Under the pieces are notes generated by a model. The model did no database searches, was not told the origin of the DNA, and saw only the letters and a program-made list of their open reading frames with translations. Below, piece after piece: positions 8,167 through 18,445 of a DNA stretch of 47,592 bases. Source of the stretch: CAIWXH01 sp964555675 (GTDB lineage: Bacteria; Chloroflexota; Chloroflexia; Chloroflexales; Chloroflexaceae); the NCBI GenBank assembly GCA_964555675.1, contig CAZKTU010000023.1:1-47592 (forward strand). Reading direction: 5' to 3'. Numbering within the stretch: the stretch's first letter is position 1; each line of letters begins with the position of its first letter. Both the position numbers and the translations under genes were made by a program.

Positions 8167-8847
8167 ATGTACGGTCGTCGAGGAGGCCCGAGCGGCGGCT
8201 TCGTGCTCCTGCTCGCACTTGCGGCTGTCGGCGTTCTGCTCGTATGGATGCGCACCGACGCTGGCGAAGTCCGCGTGAGCGGGTGGCGCCAACTGGGCAC
8301 GACGGCCGCCGCGGCAGTTGTCGCCCCACAGGCGGCCGCCAGTGGCCTGAGCGGCTTCGCCGGCGAGCAGCCGCCTAATGGTCGCGGGCTGCCCGGCGAC
8401 CCGCGGCCCTACGGCAACCCGCTCCAGGCGTCGAATACGGTGATGACCCAGGGCTACGGCGTCGGCACCCACGCCCCCGCCGAGATCTGGGGGGCGATCG
8501 ACCTGGCTATCGACGGCGACGGCGACGGCGCGGCCGAGGCCGAGGGCACCTGGGATCAGCCGATCTACGCCACCCATAGCGGCGTGATCACGACGACGCC
8601 CAATAGCCACCCGGCCGGCAACCATATCTGGGTCGCCAACGCCGAGTACCGCACCGGCTACGCCCACCTCTCCAGCTTCGCCGTCAGCAACGGCCAGACG
8701 GTCAACCGCGGCGACCTGATCGGCTACATCGGCTCGACGGGGATGTCTTCGGGGCCGCACCTCGACTATCAGGTCTGGGTGATGCAGAGCGGCGCCTGGG
8801 TCAACGTCAACCCCCTTGACTTCGGCGCCCTCGACGGCACCGAATAA
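8167..8847 (+). CDS. M23-like (LytM/Gly-Gly endopeptidase fold) protein missing two zinc ligands
   Basis: A 226-residue protein with an N-terminal membrane segment (about 11-27). Its C-terminal domain follows the M23 fold: QGYGVGTH, GAIDLAID, QPIYATHSGVIT, TGYAHLS, NRGDLIGYIGSTG and GPHLDYQVW. In active M23 enzymes zinc is held by the His of HxxxD, the Asp of that motif, and the second His of HLH. Here the first His is W108, the Asp (D112) is kept, and the second His is D200. H167 and H198 remain. An inserted DGDGDG run follows D112 and resembles a calcium loop. Loss of hydrolysis is likely; a binding or regulatory role like that of EnvC/NlpD is possible. It is last in the three-gene unit. 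Confidence 0.75.
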   Translation: MYGRRGGPSGGFVLLLALAAVGVLLVWMRTDAGEVRVSGWRQLGTTAAAAVVAPQAAASGLSGFAGEQPPNGRGLPGDPRPYGNPLQASNTVMTQGYGVGTHAPAEIWGAIDLAIDGDGDGAAEAEGTWDQPIYATHSGVITTTPNSHPAGNHIWVANAEYRTGYAHLSSFAVSNGQTVNRGDLIGYIGSTGMSSGPHLDYQVWVMQSGAWVNVNPLDFGALDGTE

Positions 8848-8854
8848 GTTGGTT

Positions 8855-8889
8855 CAGACGGCAACTTCGCTCACGCTCGTTGCCGTCTG
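8855..8889 (+). terminator. Hairpin downstream of the envelope operon
   Basis: CAGACGGCAAC pairs perfectly with GTTGCCGTCTG (11 bp, 13-base loop), starting 8 bases after the stop. No U-tract follows, so it may be a weak terminator or an mRNA 3' end stabiliser. Confidence 0.5.
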
Positions 8890-8940
8890 GAGGGTTAGTC
8901 GCTACACCACTACCCACGCCGCGGGGGCCTTGCGCTACAA

Positions 8941-8977
8941 GAGCGAGGTGGAGGGCCAGGCCCTCCACGCCTCGCTC
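8941..8977. terminator. GGAGG-type hairpin between convergent genes
   Basis: GAGCGAGG-t-GGAGGGCC-a-GGCCCTCC-acg-CCTCGCTC forms a two-part stem of 16 pairs. It lies between the stops of the M23-like gene and the minus-strand TPR gene and could serve both. Related GGAGG-rich palindromes occur at 13058, 13504, 24815 and 44043. Confidence 0.5.
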
Positions 8978-9001
8978 GAGAGTGCCCCTACTATCTGGCC
9001 G

Positions 9002-9928
9002 TCACGAGCGCGCCGCGCGCCAGGCGGCTGCGGCGTAGCGACCCTTGGGGTCCAGGGTCTCGCTGGCGCTGTAGTGGCTGCGGGCCCGCTCGAGGTCGCC
9101 GCTCTGGCGGCGCAGTTCGCCCAGGTGGAAGTGCAGACCGGCCCGCTGGGCCGCGGGACAGCGCTCGAGCAGGCTCTCGGCGCTGAGCAAGGCCAGCTCG
9201 GCCTCTGATGAGCGCCCGCTCGCGCTGAGGAGTGCGGCGAGGGCGCAGCGGAGGGCGGCCTCTTCGGCGGGGGTGCTGGGCAGGGCCAGGCCCGCCCGGA
9301 GCAGGGCCTCGACCTCGGCGGGGGTGGCCCCGAGCTGCGTCTCGGCGCCGGCGAGGTGCAGGTAGGCCGCGGCGGTGCGCTCGTCGAGGGCCAAGGCGGC
9401 CCGGGCTGAGGCCCGCGCCTCCTGCGGGCGCCCATCCTCGAGCAGGGCGGCGCTGAGGGTGGCGTGGAGCTCGGCCTGCAAGGGGAAGAGCACGACGGCG
9501 CGGGCGAGGGCGGCCACGGCCGCCGCAGGCTCGCCCTGGGCCAGGTGGACAGTGCCGAGGAGGGCGTGGGCGTCGGCCGAGGCCGGGTAGAGCCTGGCCG
9601 CGGCCGTGGCCATACGGCTCGCCTGCTCGTAGTCGGCCGCGGCCATGGCCTGCCTGCCGAGTATCAGCAGGCCCATCCGGGCGGCGAAGTAGAGGCTGAT
9701 CACGAGCCCGAGCAGGGCCAGGAACAGCGACGGCCCGTTGACGCTATGGAGCGCGAGCAGCGCCGCCAGGAGGACGGCCTCGGGCACGAGCAGTAGCTGC
9801 CGCCCGAGCCAGGCCAGCATCTCGGCGGCCCGCCCATCGGGCGAGGGCATTCCGGCGGGGGCATCTTGTGAAGCGCTCTCAGGTGCTGTGGGCATAGGGT
9901 AAGCCTGTCTGTCCTGGGCGGTGTTCAT
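9002..9928 (-). CDS. Membrane protein with C-terminal TPR repeats
   Basis: A 308-residue protein. Two hydrophobic segments lie near residues 43-62 and 68-90 (VPEAVLLAALLALH and LFLALLGLVISLYFA). At least five TPR-like helical pairs follow, to the end (AMAAADYEQASRMATAAARL, ADAHALLGTVHLAQGE, ARASARAALALDERTAAAYL and others). The ATG at 9928 begins MNTAQDRQAY, with GAGGTCAGCT upstream. The TPR part would face the cytoplasm and recruit partners; no enzyme motif is present. It is divergent from pspC, and a perfect 23-bp palindrome lies 27 bases before its ATG, which suggests local repression or activation. Confidence 0.75.
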   Translation of the reverse strand: MNTAQDRQAYPMPTAPESASQDAPAGMPSPDGRAAEMLAWLGRQLLLVPEAVLLAALLALHSVNGPSLFLALLGLVISLYFAARMGLLILGRQAMAAADYEQASRMATAAARLYPASADAHALLGTVHLAQGEPAAAVAALARAVVLFPLQAELHATLSAALLEDGRPQEARASARAALALDERTAAAYLHLAGAETQLGATPAEVEALLRAGLALPSTPAEEAALRCALAALLSASGRSSEAELALLSAESLLERCPAAQRAGLHFHLGELRRQSGDLERARSHYSASETLDPKGRYAAAAWRAARS

Positions 9929-9954
9929 AGCTGACCTCTGTAGTGTATGATGTT

Positions 9955-9977
9955 GGTGTGACAGCTACTGTCACACC
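9955..9977. promoter_or_regulatory. Perfect 23-bp palindromic operator between divergent genes
   Basis: GGTGTGACAG and CTGTCACACC are exact inverted repeats around CTA. It lies between the divergent TPR membrane gene and pspC, 27 bases from the former ATG and 133 from the latter. It looks like a dimeric regulator site. It does not fit CRP/FNR, whose TGTGA and TCACA half-sites are six bases apart; here the gap is nine. Confidence 0.6.
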
Positions 9978-10109
9978 GAACGAGGAATCCAACGTTTGTT
10001 CGCCTTTTCTTCTGCAAGATCCCAGCCAGCCCGCGCAACAATTATTCCGGCAAGGCCGTCGAATGACCAGTGGCGACGGAGTGACCGTCGCATCTGCAAG
10101 GAGTTCGCG

Positions 10110-10754
10110 ATGCAACCGCGTCTCAAGCGCAGCACCACCGAAGTGATGGTGGCGGGCGTAAGTGGCGGGCTCGCCGAGTATTTCAATATCGACCCGGTGA
10201 TCGTGCGCCTAATCTTTGTGCTGGTCACCCTCACTAGCGGCCTTGGGGTGCCCGTCTATATTCTGCTCTGGATCATCATGCCCAAGGGCGAAGCCCCGAA
10301 GGCCGGCCAGAGCTTTGAGGAGGGGGTCAGGCAGTTCGGCCAAGAGGCCTCGCGCCTCGGCCAGGAGTTTGGCCAGGAGGCTTCGCGCCTCGGGCGCGAG
10401 GTGCTGGTCGGCCAGCGCCAGGGCGACGCGCAGGCCCGCAGCGGCGCCGTCTCGGGCGTCGAGACCCCGCCCGCCCCGACCGAGTACCGCTTCGACCCGG
10501 TCACGGGCCAGCCCCTGAGCCCCGAGGGCCCCACGACCGGCCAGACGGTCAACCTGAACGCGCCGCCCGCCGCGCTGCCGACCCCGTATGGGCAGCCCGC
10601 GCCGCGCCGCGGGCGCAACTGGAACACCCTCGGCCTCATTCTGATCGGCATCGGGTCCCTGGTCTTCCTCGAGCAGTTCGGCATCGACATGTCGCTGATC
10701 TTCCCGGCCCTGCTGATCGTGGCCGGTGTGATCCTGATGCGCCGCAAGCGCTAG
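10110..10754 (+). CDS. PspC-domain protein with a C-terminal LiaF-like membrane region
   Basis: A 214-residue protein starting at 10110 behind AAGGAG (10098-10103). Residues 1-60 form a PspC domain (KRSTTEVMVAGVSGGLAEYF, then a membrane segment VRLIFVLVTLTSGLGVPVYI). An internal duplication FGQEASRLGQE/FGQEASRLGRE makes an amphipathic helix at about 73-94. A Pro-rich linker follows, then two membrane segments (NTLGLILIGIGSLVFLEQF and MSLIFPALLIVAGVIL) like the LiaI/LiaF region. The family senses or buffers envelope stress in Gram-positive bacteria and actinobacteria. No PspA is next to it. The palindrome at 9955 is a candidate control site. Confidence 0.85.
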   Translation: MQPRLKRSTTEVMVAGVSGGLAEYFNIDPVIVRLIFVLVTLTSGLGVPVYILLWIIMPKGEAPKAGQSFEEGVRQFGQEASRLGQEFGQEASRLGREVLVGQRQGDAQARSGAVSGVETPPAPTEYRFDPVTGQPLSPEGPTTGQTVNLNAPPAALPTPYGQPAPRRGRNWNTLGLILIGIGSLVFLEQFGIDMSLIFPALLIVAGVILMRRKR

Positions 10755-10818
10755 GTATGGTCTCGGTCGGCCCTTCAGAGCATTGACACAGCCGGGTTTA
10801 TACGGACGAAAACAAGAG

Positions 10819-10847
10819 TTTACATCTTGCGTCATGTGTGATAGGAT
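10819..10847 (+). promoter_or_regulatory. Sigma-70-type promoter of rsfS
   Basis: TTTACA (10819-10824) and TAGGAT (10842-10847) are 17 bases apart. The first hexamer matches consensus at five of six positions, the second at four. The expected start is about 40 bases before the rsfS start codon. Confidence 0.6.
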
Positions 10848-10882
10848 TCTCGGTACACATCTGGTGTCGTACGCGCTAGAGT

Positions 10883-10888
10883 GAGGAG
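10883..10888 (+). promoter_or_regulatory. rsfS: Ribosome binding site that places the rsfS start at an ATA codon
   Basis: GAGGAG is followed by eight bases and then ATA (10897-10899). The next in-frame ATG at 10924 has only ggcccggaag before it and no useful Shine-Dalgarno. The spacing therefore points to ATA as the initiator. Confidence 0.55.
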
Positions 10889-10896
10889 CAAGTACC

Positions 10897-11241
10897 ATAG
10901 AGACTGGAACTCTGGCCCGGAAGATGGTCGATCTGGCTGAGGATAAGCAGGCCCACGAGATCGTGCTGCTCGACATTCGCACCCAGAGCACCATCGCTGA
11001 TTATTTTGTGATCTGCTCGGCTGACAACGAGCGCCAGATCAAAGCTATAGTCGAGCATATCGACGAGAAGGTCCACCAGGAGTACGGGCTCAACCCCCGC
11101 ATCGAGGGCACCCCTGAGACTGGATGGATCGTGCTCGACTACGGCGACATCGTCGCCCATGTCTTCAGCCCGGCCCAGCGCGACTACTACCGCCTCGAGC
11201 GTCTGTGGAGCAAGGTGCCGCCGGTTGTCGTCGTCCAATGA
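10897..11241 (+). CDS. rsfS: Ribosomal silencing factor RsfS (Iojap family)
   Basis: About 114 residues if read from ATA at 10897 (ETGTLARKMVDLAEDKQA), or 105 from the ATG at 10924. RsfS binds L14 of the 50S subunit and blocks subunit joining when nutrients are short. Family motifs: KQAHEIVLLDIR, IADYFVICSADNERQIKAI, IEGTPETGWIVLDYGDIVAHVF and RDYYRLERLW. Family members usually start 9-12 residues before the A-E-D-K segment with a helix of the type ELARKIV, which supports the longer form and hence an ATA start. ATA initiation is rare (infC of E. coli uses ATT) and a sequencing error for ATG is the alternative. It precedes a small membrane-protein gene by seven bases. Confidence 0.88.
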   Translation: METGTLARKMVDLAEDKQAHEIVLLDIRTQSTIADYFVICSADNERQIKAIVEHIDEKVHQEYGLNPRIEGTPETGWIVLDYGDIVAHVFSPAQRDYYRLERLWSKVPPVVVVQ

Positions 11242-11248
11242 GGGTGGT

Positions 11249-11464
11249 ATGAATAAGTCAAACCCGCGACGCAAAGCCGCGTCCCGTCGGAAGCGCTTCA
11301 TCCTCTTCGCCTCAGGCGCCGCAGTCGGCAGCGCTCTCGGCATCGTGCTCGGCTCCGCGCTGACCTTCTGGTTCGGCGATGGCACCGTCCGCGCCGTGCA
11401 GCGCGGCATGCGCCGCATTGGCGGCGACGACGGACACCCCCACTTCGACCTGCTGGCTCAGTGA
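11249..11464 (+). CDS. Small single-pass membrane protein
   Basis: 71 residues: a very basic N terminus (NPRRKAASRRKR), one membrane helix (RFILFASGAAVGSALGIVLG) and a short tail with a GGDDGHPH run. GAGGGTGGT precedes the ATG. It starts seven bases after rsfS and is followed by a long hairpin, so the two share a transcript. The glycine zipper in the helix (G-x3-G-x3-G) suggests oligomerisation. I do not recognise a family; it resembles YtxH-type proteins only in layout. Confidence 0.6.
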   Translation: MNKSNPRRKAASRRKRFILFASGAAVGSALGIVLGSALTFWFGDGTVRAVQRGMRRIGGDDGHPHFDLLAQ

Positions 11465-11500
11465 TCTGTCCGGCCTCGCGCCGGTCACCCCCTGAATCCT

Positions 11501-11530
11501 GACAGCGCCGATCTTGTGATCGGCGCTGTC
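11501..11530 (+). terminator. 13-bp perfect hairpin after the rsfS unit
   Basis: GACAGCGCCGATC pairs with GATCGGCGCTGTC around TTGT. It lies 37 bases after the small membrane-protein stop. Only a short T-poor tail follows (gtgattcctg), so termination without a U-tract is assumed. Confidence 0.65.
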
Positions 11531-11648
11531 GTGATTCCTGGGCCTAAAATGCGCTACCATGTGCGGCGCAGATCCCGACGCGCGGATTATCAGCGGCGCT
11601 CACCTCTCCGTGTACGGCAAGGCCCGAGCGCGCAGCGAGGAGCCCCCC

Positions 11649-12791
11649 ATGTCAACCCACCCCGCCATGGGCCTCGACGGCACGGTCGTCGCCCAGACCC
11701 GCCTCGGCGCGATCGACGGGGTCGCCAGCACCCTCAGCTTCTGCGGCTACGATGTCCAGGCCCTGGCCGACGGCGCCACCTGGGAGGAGGTGCTGCACCT
11801 GCTCTGGTACGGCGAGTTGCCGACGCTCACCCAGCTCGCCGCGCTCAAGGGGCGCCTCGCCGCCGAGCGCACCCTCACGCCCGCCGAGCTCGAGCTGCTG
11901 CGCGGCCTGCCGCGCGCCGGCCACCCAATGGACGTGATGCGGGCCGCGGTCAGCCTGCTGGCCGGCCTGCACCGGCCGGCCCTGCTGCGCGCCGAGACGG
12001 CCCTCGACGATGGCCTGCGGCTCACGGCCAAGCTGCCCCTGCTGCTCGCCGCCTGGCTGCGGCTACGCACTGGGCGCGACCCTGTGGCCCCCGCGCCCGA
12101 GCTGAGCCACGCCGCCGCACTGCTCTATGCCCTGCGCGGCGAAGCGCCGGCCCCCGCAGAGGAGGCCGCCCTCAACGCCTATATGGTGCTGCTGGCCGAG
12201 CACGGGCTGAACATCTCGACCTTCGTCGCGCGCCTGGTGACCAGCGCCCAGAACGACTTGTACGCGCCAATCGACGCGGCCCTGGCCGCCCTCAAGGGGG
12301 TGGCCCACGGCGGGGCCAACGAGCACGCCATGCGGGCCTTCCTGGCCATCGGCGCGCCCGCCGCCGCGCCAGCCTACGTCGACGGGCTGGTGGCCCGCAA
12401 GGAGCGCCTGATGGGCGTGGGCCACCGCATCTACAAGGCCGGCGACCCGCGCGTGCCCCACCTGCGACAGCATTCGGCCGCCCTGGCCGCGCGCCCCGGC
12501 GCCGACGGTACGGCCCACGCCGTGGCCGAGGCCGTGGCCGAGTACATCCTGAGCCACCCGCACTTCCAGGCCCGCGGCCTCTTCCCCAACGTCGAGTTCT
12601 ACAGCGCGCCCTTGCTCTATCAGCTTGGGCTGCCCGTCGACAGCTTCACGGTGGCCTTCGCCATCGCCCGCATGCCCGGCTGGGTCGGCCACATCCGCGA
12701 GCAGCTGGCCGTGCCGCGCCTGGTGCGCCCCGAGGCCGAGTACGTCGGCCCAGCCCCGCGCACCTTCCTCCCACTCGCGGCGCGCCACTGA
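11649..12791 (+). CDS. Citrate synthase family protein with Glu at the catalytic Asp position
   Basis: A 380-residue citrate synthase-like enzyme that would condense an acyl-CoA (acetyl-CoA in the classical case) with oxaloacetate. The ATG at 11649 follows GAGGAG by six bases; a longer reading from 11559 has no such site. Present: KGVAHGGANEHAM with the first catalytic His, GVGHRIYK with the second, and the small-domain helices. The third catalytic residue, normally Asp in NVDFYSG, is E316 in NVEFYSAP. It could therefore be a citrate or methylcitrate synthase with altered chemistry, or a family member with another role. No other TCA gene is adjacent. A short hairpin (12789-12806) begins at its stop codon. 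Confidence 0.85.
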   Translation: MSTHPAMGLDGTVVAQTRLGAIDGVASTLSFCGYDVQALADGATWEEVLHLLWYGELPTLTQLAALKGRLAAERTLTPAELELLRGLPRAGHPMDVMRAAVSLLAGLHRPALLRAETALDDGLRLTAKLPLLLAAWLRLRTGRDPVAPAPELSHAAALLYALRGEAPAPAEEAALNAYMVLLAEHGLNISTFVARLVTSAQNDLYAPIDAALAALKGVAHGGANEHAMRAFLAIGAPAAAPAYVDGLVARKERLMGVGHRIYKAGDPRVPHLRQHSAALAARPGADGTAHAVAEAVAEYILSHPHFQARGLFPNVEFYSAPLLYQLGLPVDSFTVAFAIARMPGWVGHIREQLAVPRLVRPEAEYVGPAPRTFLPLAARH

Positions 12792-12807
12792 AGCATCGCA
12801 GCTTCAG

Positions 12808-12863
12808 CAGGGGCGCACACATGGGTGCAGGGGCGCACACATGGGTGCAGGGGCGCACACATG
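12808..12863 (+). repeat. 20-bp tandem repeat running into a scaffold gap
   Basis: Two full copies and a 16-base partial third copy of caggggcgcacacatgggtg run into the N block; the same motif resumes at 12964. The true copy number is hidden by the gap. There are no spacers, so this is not a CRISPR array. Confidence 0.9.
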
Positions 12864-12963
12864 NNNNNNNNNNNNNNNNNNNNNNNNNNNNNNNNNNNNN
12901 NNNNNNNNNNNNNNNNNNNNNNNNNNNNNNNNNNNNNNNNNNNNNNNNNNNNNNNNNNNNNNN
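12864..12963. other. Assembly gap (100 N)
   Basis: Exactly 100 N, the usual placeholder for an unknown distance. It is flanked on both sides by the same gggcgcacacatg sequence, so the assembly probably broke on the tandem repeat. Confidence 0.95.
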
Positions 12964-12985
12964 GGGCGCACACATGGGTGCGCCC
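12964..12985. repeat. REP-like palindrome
   Basis: GGGCGCAC-ACATGG-GTGCGCCC has perfect 8-bp arms. The 20-bp tandem unit upstream is this palindrome with the second arm cut short, which suggests the array arose from one palindromic element. Confidence 0.6.
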
Positions 12986-12995
12986 TTACAGGTGG

Positions 12996-13039
12996 CTGGA
13001 TGCGCCCCTACGGGAGGCTGGATGCGCCCCTACGGGAGG
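12996..13039 (+). repeat. 22-bp tandem repeat, two copies
   Basis: Two exact, adjacent copies of a unit beginning ctggatgcgcccctacggga (units at 12996 and 13018). Together with the flanking array this forms a repeat island between citrate synthase and the next gene. Bases 12792-13121 hold no gene. Confidence 0.9.
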
Positions 13040-13057
13040 CTACCCGTCAGGAGGGGC

Positions 13058-13080
13058 GCGGGGAGGCCTGGCCTCCCCGC
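13058..13080. terminator. GGAGG-type hairpin downstream of a minus-strand gene
   Basis: GCGGGGAGGCC and GGCCTCCCCGC pair perfectly around one T (the closing pairs would open into a loop). It lies 42 bases beyond the stop of the minus-strand gene at 13122 and belongs to the same hairpin family as those at 8941 and 44043. Confidence 0.5.
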
Positions 13081-13121
13081 AAAGACACTCTTCAACCCGT
13101 CAAACAAGGTTGGACGGGGTA

Positions 13122-13409
13122 CTACTCGCCCTCGGGGATGTTGCCGGTCTCTTCGTACTCGCGCAGGGCCGCTACGGCGCGCTCGAAGGAGTAGTAGTAG
13201 ATCTCGGCGTCCCAGCGGTTGCGGGCCTCGTCCATGCTGCAGCGGATCTCGATCTCGGCGGCGCCATCGTTGTAGATGGTGGCGTTGGCGAGCCAGAGGT
13301 TGCCGCAGCGCACGGCGTGGGCGCTCAGCAGCTCGCCGCGGAACGTATCGGCGCCCGTGTCGCTCAAGATCTGGCCCGGGTCCATCGCCGTCAGGGTCCT
13401 GCCCGCCAT
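13122..13409 (-). CDS. Small protein of unknown function
   Basis: 95 residues, no signal peptide or membrane segment. The start at 13409 (MAGRTLTAMD) is set by AAGGAG seven bases upstream; the longer ORF has no such site. The sequence is acidic with an aromatic run (DAEIYYYSFERAV) in the C-terminal half, which looks like a helix. I recognise no family. A TATAAT on the minus strand at 13461-13466 gives it a promoter of its own. Confidence 0.6.
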   Translation of the reverse strand: MAGRTLTAMDPGQILSDTGADTFRGELLSAHAVRCGNLWLANATIYNDGAAEIEIRCSMDEARNRWDAEIYYYSFERAVAALREYEETGNIPEGE

Positions 13410-13460
13410 CGGTCGCTCCTTCCCAGTGTGCTGGCCATCATGCCGTGCAGGTTTGTGAAT

Positions 13461-13466
13461 ATTATA
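13461..13466 (-). promoter_or_regulatory. -10 element of the 13122-13409 gene
   Basis: Read on the minus strand this is TATAAT, 51 bases before the ATG. No clear -35 is seen. Confidence 0.45.
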
Positions 13467-13503
13467 TCGCATTCCTGAGGCGGCCAATCCGGGAAATACG
13501 AGC

Positions 13504-13524
13504 GGGGAGGGCAATGCCCTCCCC
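13504..13524 (-). terminator. GGAGG-type hairpin after the nifJ unit
   Basis: GGGGAGGGC and GCCCTCCCC pair around AAT. It lies 28 bases beyond the DHODH-like stop. No U-tract follows on the minus strand. Confidence 0.5.
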
Positions 13525-13552
13525 GTGTGAGCGAGCCGCAGCGAGCTGACGG

Positions 13553-14629
13553 CTACTCGTCGTCCAGGGGCGTGTTGAGGAAGGGGTAGAGCATCCCGCT
13601 GGTGAGGGCCGAGTGGGCCGCCGAGCCGTCGCTGAAGCGGAACGAGCCGAGGACCTTCATGTAGTTGGCCCGCTCGAAGGCCGCGGGCTCGGCCACATGG
13701 CGCTGGCTCATGCTGCCCTGCATCTGGATGATCGACTCGTACTCGTGCTCCTCCATCCAGGCCCGCAGGTCGGTGAGCACATCGCGCACATGGGCCTGGC
13801 AGTCGCCGTGGAGCAGCGCCGAGGCCATACAGGCGACCTTAGCGCCCGCCATCATGCTCTTGAGCACATCGTGGGCGGTATGGACGCCGCCGGTGATGGC
13901 GAAGTCGATCGGCACGCGCCCATAGAGCAGGGCGATCGTCCGCAGGGGCAGGCGCAGCTCGTCCGAGGTGCTCAGGCGCAGGTTGGGCACCACCTCGAGG
14001 CTCTCGAGGTCGATGTCGGCCTGGTAGAAGCGGTTGAAGAGCACCAGGCCGTCGGCGCCGGCCTCCATCAGCCGCCAGGCCAGGTTGGGGAAGGCGGTGA
14101 AGTAGGGGCTGAGCTTCACGGCCAGGGGCACCGTGATCTCGGAGCGCACCGCCTTGACCAGGTCGACGTAGGTCTGCTCGAGCTCGGCGCTGGTGATGTT
14201 CGGGTCGGTCGGGATGTAGTAGATGTTCAGCTCAACGGCGTCGGCCCCGGCCTCCTGCATGAGCTTGGCGTAGTGGACCCAGCCGCCGGGCGAGACGCCG
14301 TTGAGGCTGCCGATCACCGGGATGTCGACGGTCTGCTGCAGCTTGTGCAGCTGCTCGAGGTAGCGCTCGGGCCCGACGCTGTAGCGGCCGGTGTCGGGCA
14401 GGTAGCTCAGGGCCTCGGCGAAGCTCTCGGCGCCGTGGCTGAGCAGGTGGTCGATCTCGAGGCTCTGGTGGATGATCTGCTCCTCGAAGAGCGAGTACAT
14501 CACCACCGCCGACACGCCCGCCTCCTCGAGGCGGCGCACAATCTCGGCCCGCTGCGAGAGGGGCGAGGCCGAGGCGACGATCGGCGTGCTCAGGGTGAGC
14601 CCGAGGTAGCTCGTGGTCAGGTCAAGCAT
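13553..14629 (-). CDS. Dihydroorotate dehydrogenase-like flavoprotein
   Basis: 358 residues, TIM-barrel FMN enzyme of the PyrD-like superfamily: TSYLGLTLSTPIVASASPL at the N terminus, VIGSLNGVSPGGW, VELNIYYIP, VKLSPYF with the FMN-contacting lysine, and ITGGVHTAHDVLKSMMAGAKV at the phosphate site. True PyrD enzymes have Cys or Ser as base in a loop after the strand-5 region; this cannot be placed with confidence here. It starts 12 bases after nifJ on the same strand. This type of DHODH-like protein is repeatedly found beside nifJ, so a role with pyruvate:ferredoxin oxidoreductase or reduced ferredoxin is more likely than pyrimidine synthesis. No other pyr gene is in the window. Confidence 0.85.
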   Translation of the reverse strand: MLDLTTSYLGLTLSTPIVASASPLSQRAEIVRRLEEAGVSAVVMYSLFEEQIIHQSLEIDHLLSHGAESFAEALSYLPDTGRYSVGPERYLEQLHKLQQTVDIPVIGSLNGVSPGGWVHYAKLMQEAGADAVELNIYYIPTDPNITSAELEQTYVDLVKAVRSEITVPLAVKLSPYFTAFPNLAWRLMEAGADGLVLFNRFYQADIDLESLEVVPNLRLSTSDELRLPLRTIALLYGRVPIDFAITGGVHTAHDVLKSMMAGAKVACMASALLHGDCQAHVRDVLTDLRAWMEEHEYESIIQMQGSMSQRHVAEPAAFERANYMKVLGSFRFSDGSAAHSALTSGMLYPFLNTPLDDE

Positions 14630-14641
14630 GTTCCATCTCCT

Positions 14642-18256
<3,615 letters not shown>

Positions 18257-18304
18257 GCGGACGCCTCCTCTCTGAAAAACCAAAGCACTGTGCTGGCTGA
18301 GTTC

Positions 18305-18310
18305 AGTATA
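18305..18310 (-). promoter_or_regulatory. -10 element upstream of nifJ
   Basis: Minus-strand TATACT, 49 bases before the nifJ ATG. There is no recognisable -35 at 16-18 bases, which would fit an activator-dependent promoter. Confidence 0.45.
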
Positions 18311-18339
18311 TGTTTGCGCCCAGATGCACGAGGTAAAAG

Positions 18340-18359
18340 CGCTACAACCATTGGTAGCG
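18340..18359. promoter_or_regulatory. 20-bp inverted repeat in the nifJ promoter region
   Basis: CGCTAC and GTAGCG are separated by eight bases. The centre is about 50 bases upstream of the predicted nifJ start, a usual place for an activator. The regulator is unknown. The rest of 18257-18555 holds only the two promoters. Confidence 0.4.
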
Positions 18360-18445
18360 ATCTCTTTTCTACTGCGAAGTTTTTGTCGGCCAGTCAGGGC
18401 GAGCATGTTGCTCCAATCGTGACAATTCGCTCATCGCTCACTTCA

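Noticed and set aside
9955..9977. CRP/FNR site
   Set aside because: TGTGA and TCACA are separated by nine bases rather than six, so the symmetry does not fit.
12808..12863. Possible CRISPR array
   Set aside because: The 20-bp units are directly adjacent without spacers and no cas gene is present.
11516..13549. 677-codon plus-strand frame that crosses the gap
   Set aside because: It is an Arg/Pro-rich frame overlapping the citrate synthase in another frame and it is joined through N bases.
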